Shown one piece after another: positions 5,489 to 7,100 of a stretch of DNA of 7,100 bases. Where the stretch lies: NCBI GenBank assembly GCA_005776545.1, contig SXOY01000372.1, positions 1 to 7,100 on the forward strand. Direction: 5' to 3'. Position 1 is the stretch's first letter. Every line of letters starts with the position of its first letter. The position numbers were made by a program, and so were the translations under genes. The notes below the pieces were generated by a model. It worked only from the letters and a program-made list of their open reading frames with translations. It had not been told where the DNA came from and did not search any database. The stretch comes from Planctomycetia bacterium. GTDB lineage: Bacteria; Planctomycetota; Phycisphaerae; Phycisphaerales; UBA1924.

Positions 5489-7100
5489 GACCTCTCCTTC
5501 ACATCCTGCGCGTGCTGTTACTTCTGATAGCCCCTGCTGTCGTTGCCGGAACACCGTTCTCACAGATGGCGGATGTAGGACCGATCAGTACGTGGCCCCA
5601 TCCGACCACATTTGCGTTTCATGACACCGTAGATCGATTGATCAGCAATCGGCTTGCCGAATCTCAGATCATGCGGGCGCGAGTGCGGTACATTCGCCAG
5701 GCGTTTGATGGTTCTGCCACTGGCGGAGGCACCAGCGGAACATCGCCGCAGACTGCGTGGAAATGCCGCACAATGGCCGATGTTCGCGCACTGCTGCAGG
5801 CTCAGATGCTGCCAGAAACGACGATTCTGTTTCGCAACGGAGACACGTTTTATTCAGAGGCAACCAATACGCCTCAGGGAATACCGCGGTTCTTGTTTGG
5901 ACATTACACATTCGCATCGTATATTGATCCCAATTTTCCGAGCCTGAGCAAGCCGCGGTTACTGGGGTTTTTCAGGTTGAATCCAACGGAACTTCGGTAT
6001 GTATGGACGCAGACATATAAGATCAAGACTCCCTGTAACGTCTACTGGGTACGTGGTCGGCGCGTGGGGACTGATGCAGCGTATGGATACCGCGATGTTC
6101 CTTATACAAAGTACGCCGATGTTTCGGTTGTTCGCCTGAACGAACGCTGCTGGGCAATCGATTCGGAGCTGAATCTCCATATCAATCTTGGACTACCCAG
6201 CGACTACGACGACTCTGGCACTCTTGAAGCGCAGGTTTCAACTGGGCCAGGGATTGCGATTTACGATGTTGATGATGTGCGGCTCGATAATCTCATTATC
6301 GAAGGCTGGGGCATGGATGTTCCTTCCGAGGGCGATGGTTCGATACGCGCCGACGCCAGTGGCACAAACAGCCTGACCATCACTCGATGCGATTGGGGCT
6401 GGACTGCCTATCACGGTCTGCTTCATGGCAATTCGCTTGCCGGCGGCATTATTCTCGCGAAAGACTGTTCATTTGGATATCACGTCAATCGGGATGTCGC
6501 GACCGGTGGCAACGGCGATGCTCTTGTCAGTTACGCGCGCGGTGGCCAAAACGAACTGGTTCTTGACAATTGCCGCTCATTTGGTGGCGGGCTGAATCGC
6601 GCCGATGTCCCCGGATCAGCAGGAAATGCACTGGGCGCGCCGGTCTATCAGCATTCTCGCGCCGGCTATAATATTGCGTTGCACCTGCGCCGCGATTGCA
6701 CTTTCACACCCATCCACCCCACGCGCGCTCATTACGCCAGTTACCTGGCATCCGGCGATGCCATCGTGGCACTTGACGGCTCGGTGGCTGAAGTTCCAGC
6801 TGATCCGCTGGATATTCGTCACTACCGCGCTTTTGTAATCAACGAAACTGCGCAGTTCGAAGGAAGTCTCTATGGTGGCGCGTGGCGTGCGGTTGATATC
6901 AACTGCAGGACTCGTGTTGGAATTAACGCGGGCATCCCACACTTTTGGGGCGTACTTAGAAACGCCTACGCCGGGATGTCGATCAATCGCGATATGGAGA
7001 TTGCGTTCGATCCCTCGTTTCTCTCCCATTTCGCACTAGGTCAATGTTCACTCGACCACAATCACGCCTTCATTCATGGGCGTATTCGATTGACGGGCGC
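5485..7100 (+). CDS. Second exported beta-helix-type protein, paralogue of the preceding gene (cut by the right edge)
   Basis: The frame stays open for 538 codons from GTG 5485 to the edge, so the C-terminus is unseen. The start is supported by GGAGG at 5474-5478 and by an immediate signal peptide (RVLLLLIAPAVVA, cleavage after A21). From residue 22 the protein is collinear with the preceding one. GTPFSQMADVG matches GTPLSAVPDVG, and the YIRQAFDGS...SPQTAW...ILFRNGDTFY pattern (69-123) matches the beta-helix N-terminus. DVDDVRLDNL, EGWGMDV (273-279), CDWGWTAYH (302-310), AGGII, FGYH (330-333) and GQNE (354-357) recur at a constant offset of +4 residues. An 18-bp stretch (4109-4126 and 6304-6321) is identical in DNA. 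It is translationally coupled to its neighbour, so the two are probably made together. It may carry the same EF-hand tail beyond the window. Function is unknown: a surface-exposed or secreted polysaccharide-active or structural protein is the natural guess. Confidence 0.88.
   Translation, partial: MRPLLHILRVLLLLIAPAVVAGTPFSQMADVGPISTWPHPTTFAFHDTVDRLISNRLAESQIMRARVRYIRQAFDGSATGGGTSGTSPQTAWKCRTMADVRALLQAQMLPETTILFRNGDTFYSEATNTPQGIPRFLFGHYTFASYIDPNFPSLSKPRLLGFFRLNPTELRYVWTQTYKIKTPCNVYWVRGRRVGTDAAYGYRDVPYTKYADVSVVRLNERCWAIDSELNLHINLGLPSDYDDSGTLEAQVSTGPGIAIYDVDDVRLDNLIIEGWGMDVPSEGDGSIRADASGTNSLTITRCDWGWTAYHGLLHGNSLAGGIILAKDCSFGYHVNRDVATGGNGDALVSYARGGQNELVLDNCRSFGGGLNRADVPGSAGNALGAPVYQHSRAGYNIALHLRRDCTFTPIHPTRAHYASYLASGDAIVALDGSVAEVPADPLDIRHYRAFVINETAQFEGSLYGGAWRAVDINCRTRVGINAGIPHFWGVLRNAYAGMSINRDMEIAFDPSFLSHFALGQCSLDHNHAFIHGRIRLTG

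Noticed and set aside
5006..5563. 185-codon - strand open frame at the junction of the two beta-helix genes
   Set aside because: It is antisense to the EF-hand repeats; its apparent repeats (RIYEIEIVKKI) are the complement of the coding duplication.

Overview
The window looks like a piece of a moderately GC-rich planctomycete chromosome, most likely from the class Phycisphaerae. Three features suggest this. There is a prepilin-like protein with an [14 protein letters not shown]-terminus, a CPSD motif and a degenerate C-terminal NxLFxDGHVxW-like signature. There are secreted right-handed beta-helix-type proteins. One of these ends in two DFNxDxxxDFFDYLDF EF-hand (dockerin-like) repeats, a tail I associate with that class. 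The assignment is inference from protein style, not from a marker gene.

Layout, left to right. Positions 1-291 are the right-hand end of a CRISPR array: four complete and one partial identical 36-bp repeats with four 30-bp spacers, in an exact 66-bp period. No cas gene lies in the window. The last repeat runs straight into a 49-bp near-perfect palindrome (278-326), whose right arm is an inverted copy of the last 14 bp of the repeat. It could be a partial tracrRNA anti-repeat, an array-end terminator or hairpin, or a scar of inverted duplication. Positions 327-617 hold no gene I can support. A TTGACC-N16-TATCAT promoter (618-645) sits so close to the ATG at 652 that the mRNA should be leaderless. 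That gene (652-1248) encodes a 198-residue protein with a C-terminal winged-helix-like domain resembling the tail of mobile-element primase/helicase proteins. It lies in a strikingly C-rich, G-poor tract and is followed by a hairpin and short pyrimidine-rich tandem repeats.

From 1473 to the right edge there is a same-strand series of envelope or secreted proteins: a prepilin-like protein (1473-2240); a single-pass membrane protein with a 9-bp coding minisatellite at its N-terminus (2261-3133); and two tandem paralogous exported beta-helix-like proteins. The second paralogue starts at a GTG that overlaps the stop of the first by 4 bp (GTGA), and it runs off the right edge. The first pair is 20 bp apart and the second pair is translationally coupled, with a 168-bp gap between the pairs. 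The prepilin-like and beta-helix proteins may form an exported surface system, but their biochemical function cannot be read from the sequence.

The two parts most worth a second look are the array-end palindrome with its anti-repeat and the coupled, collinear paralogue pair with shared WGW..YH, GYH and GQNE motifs.
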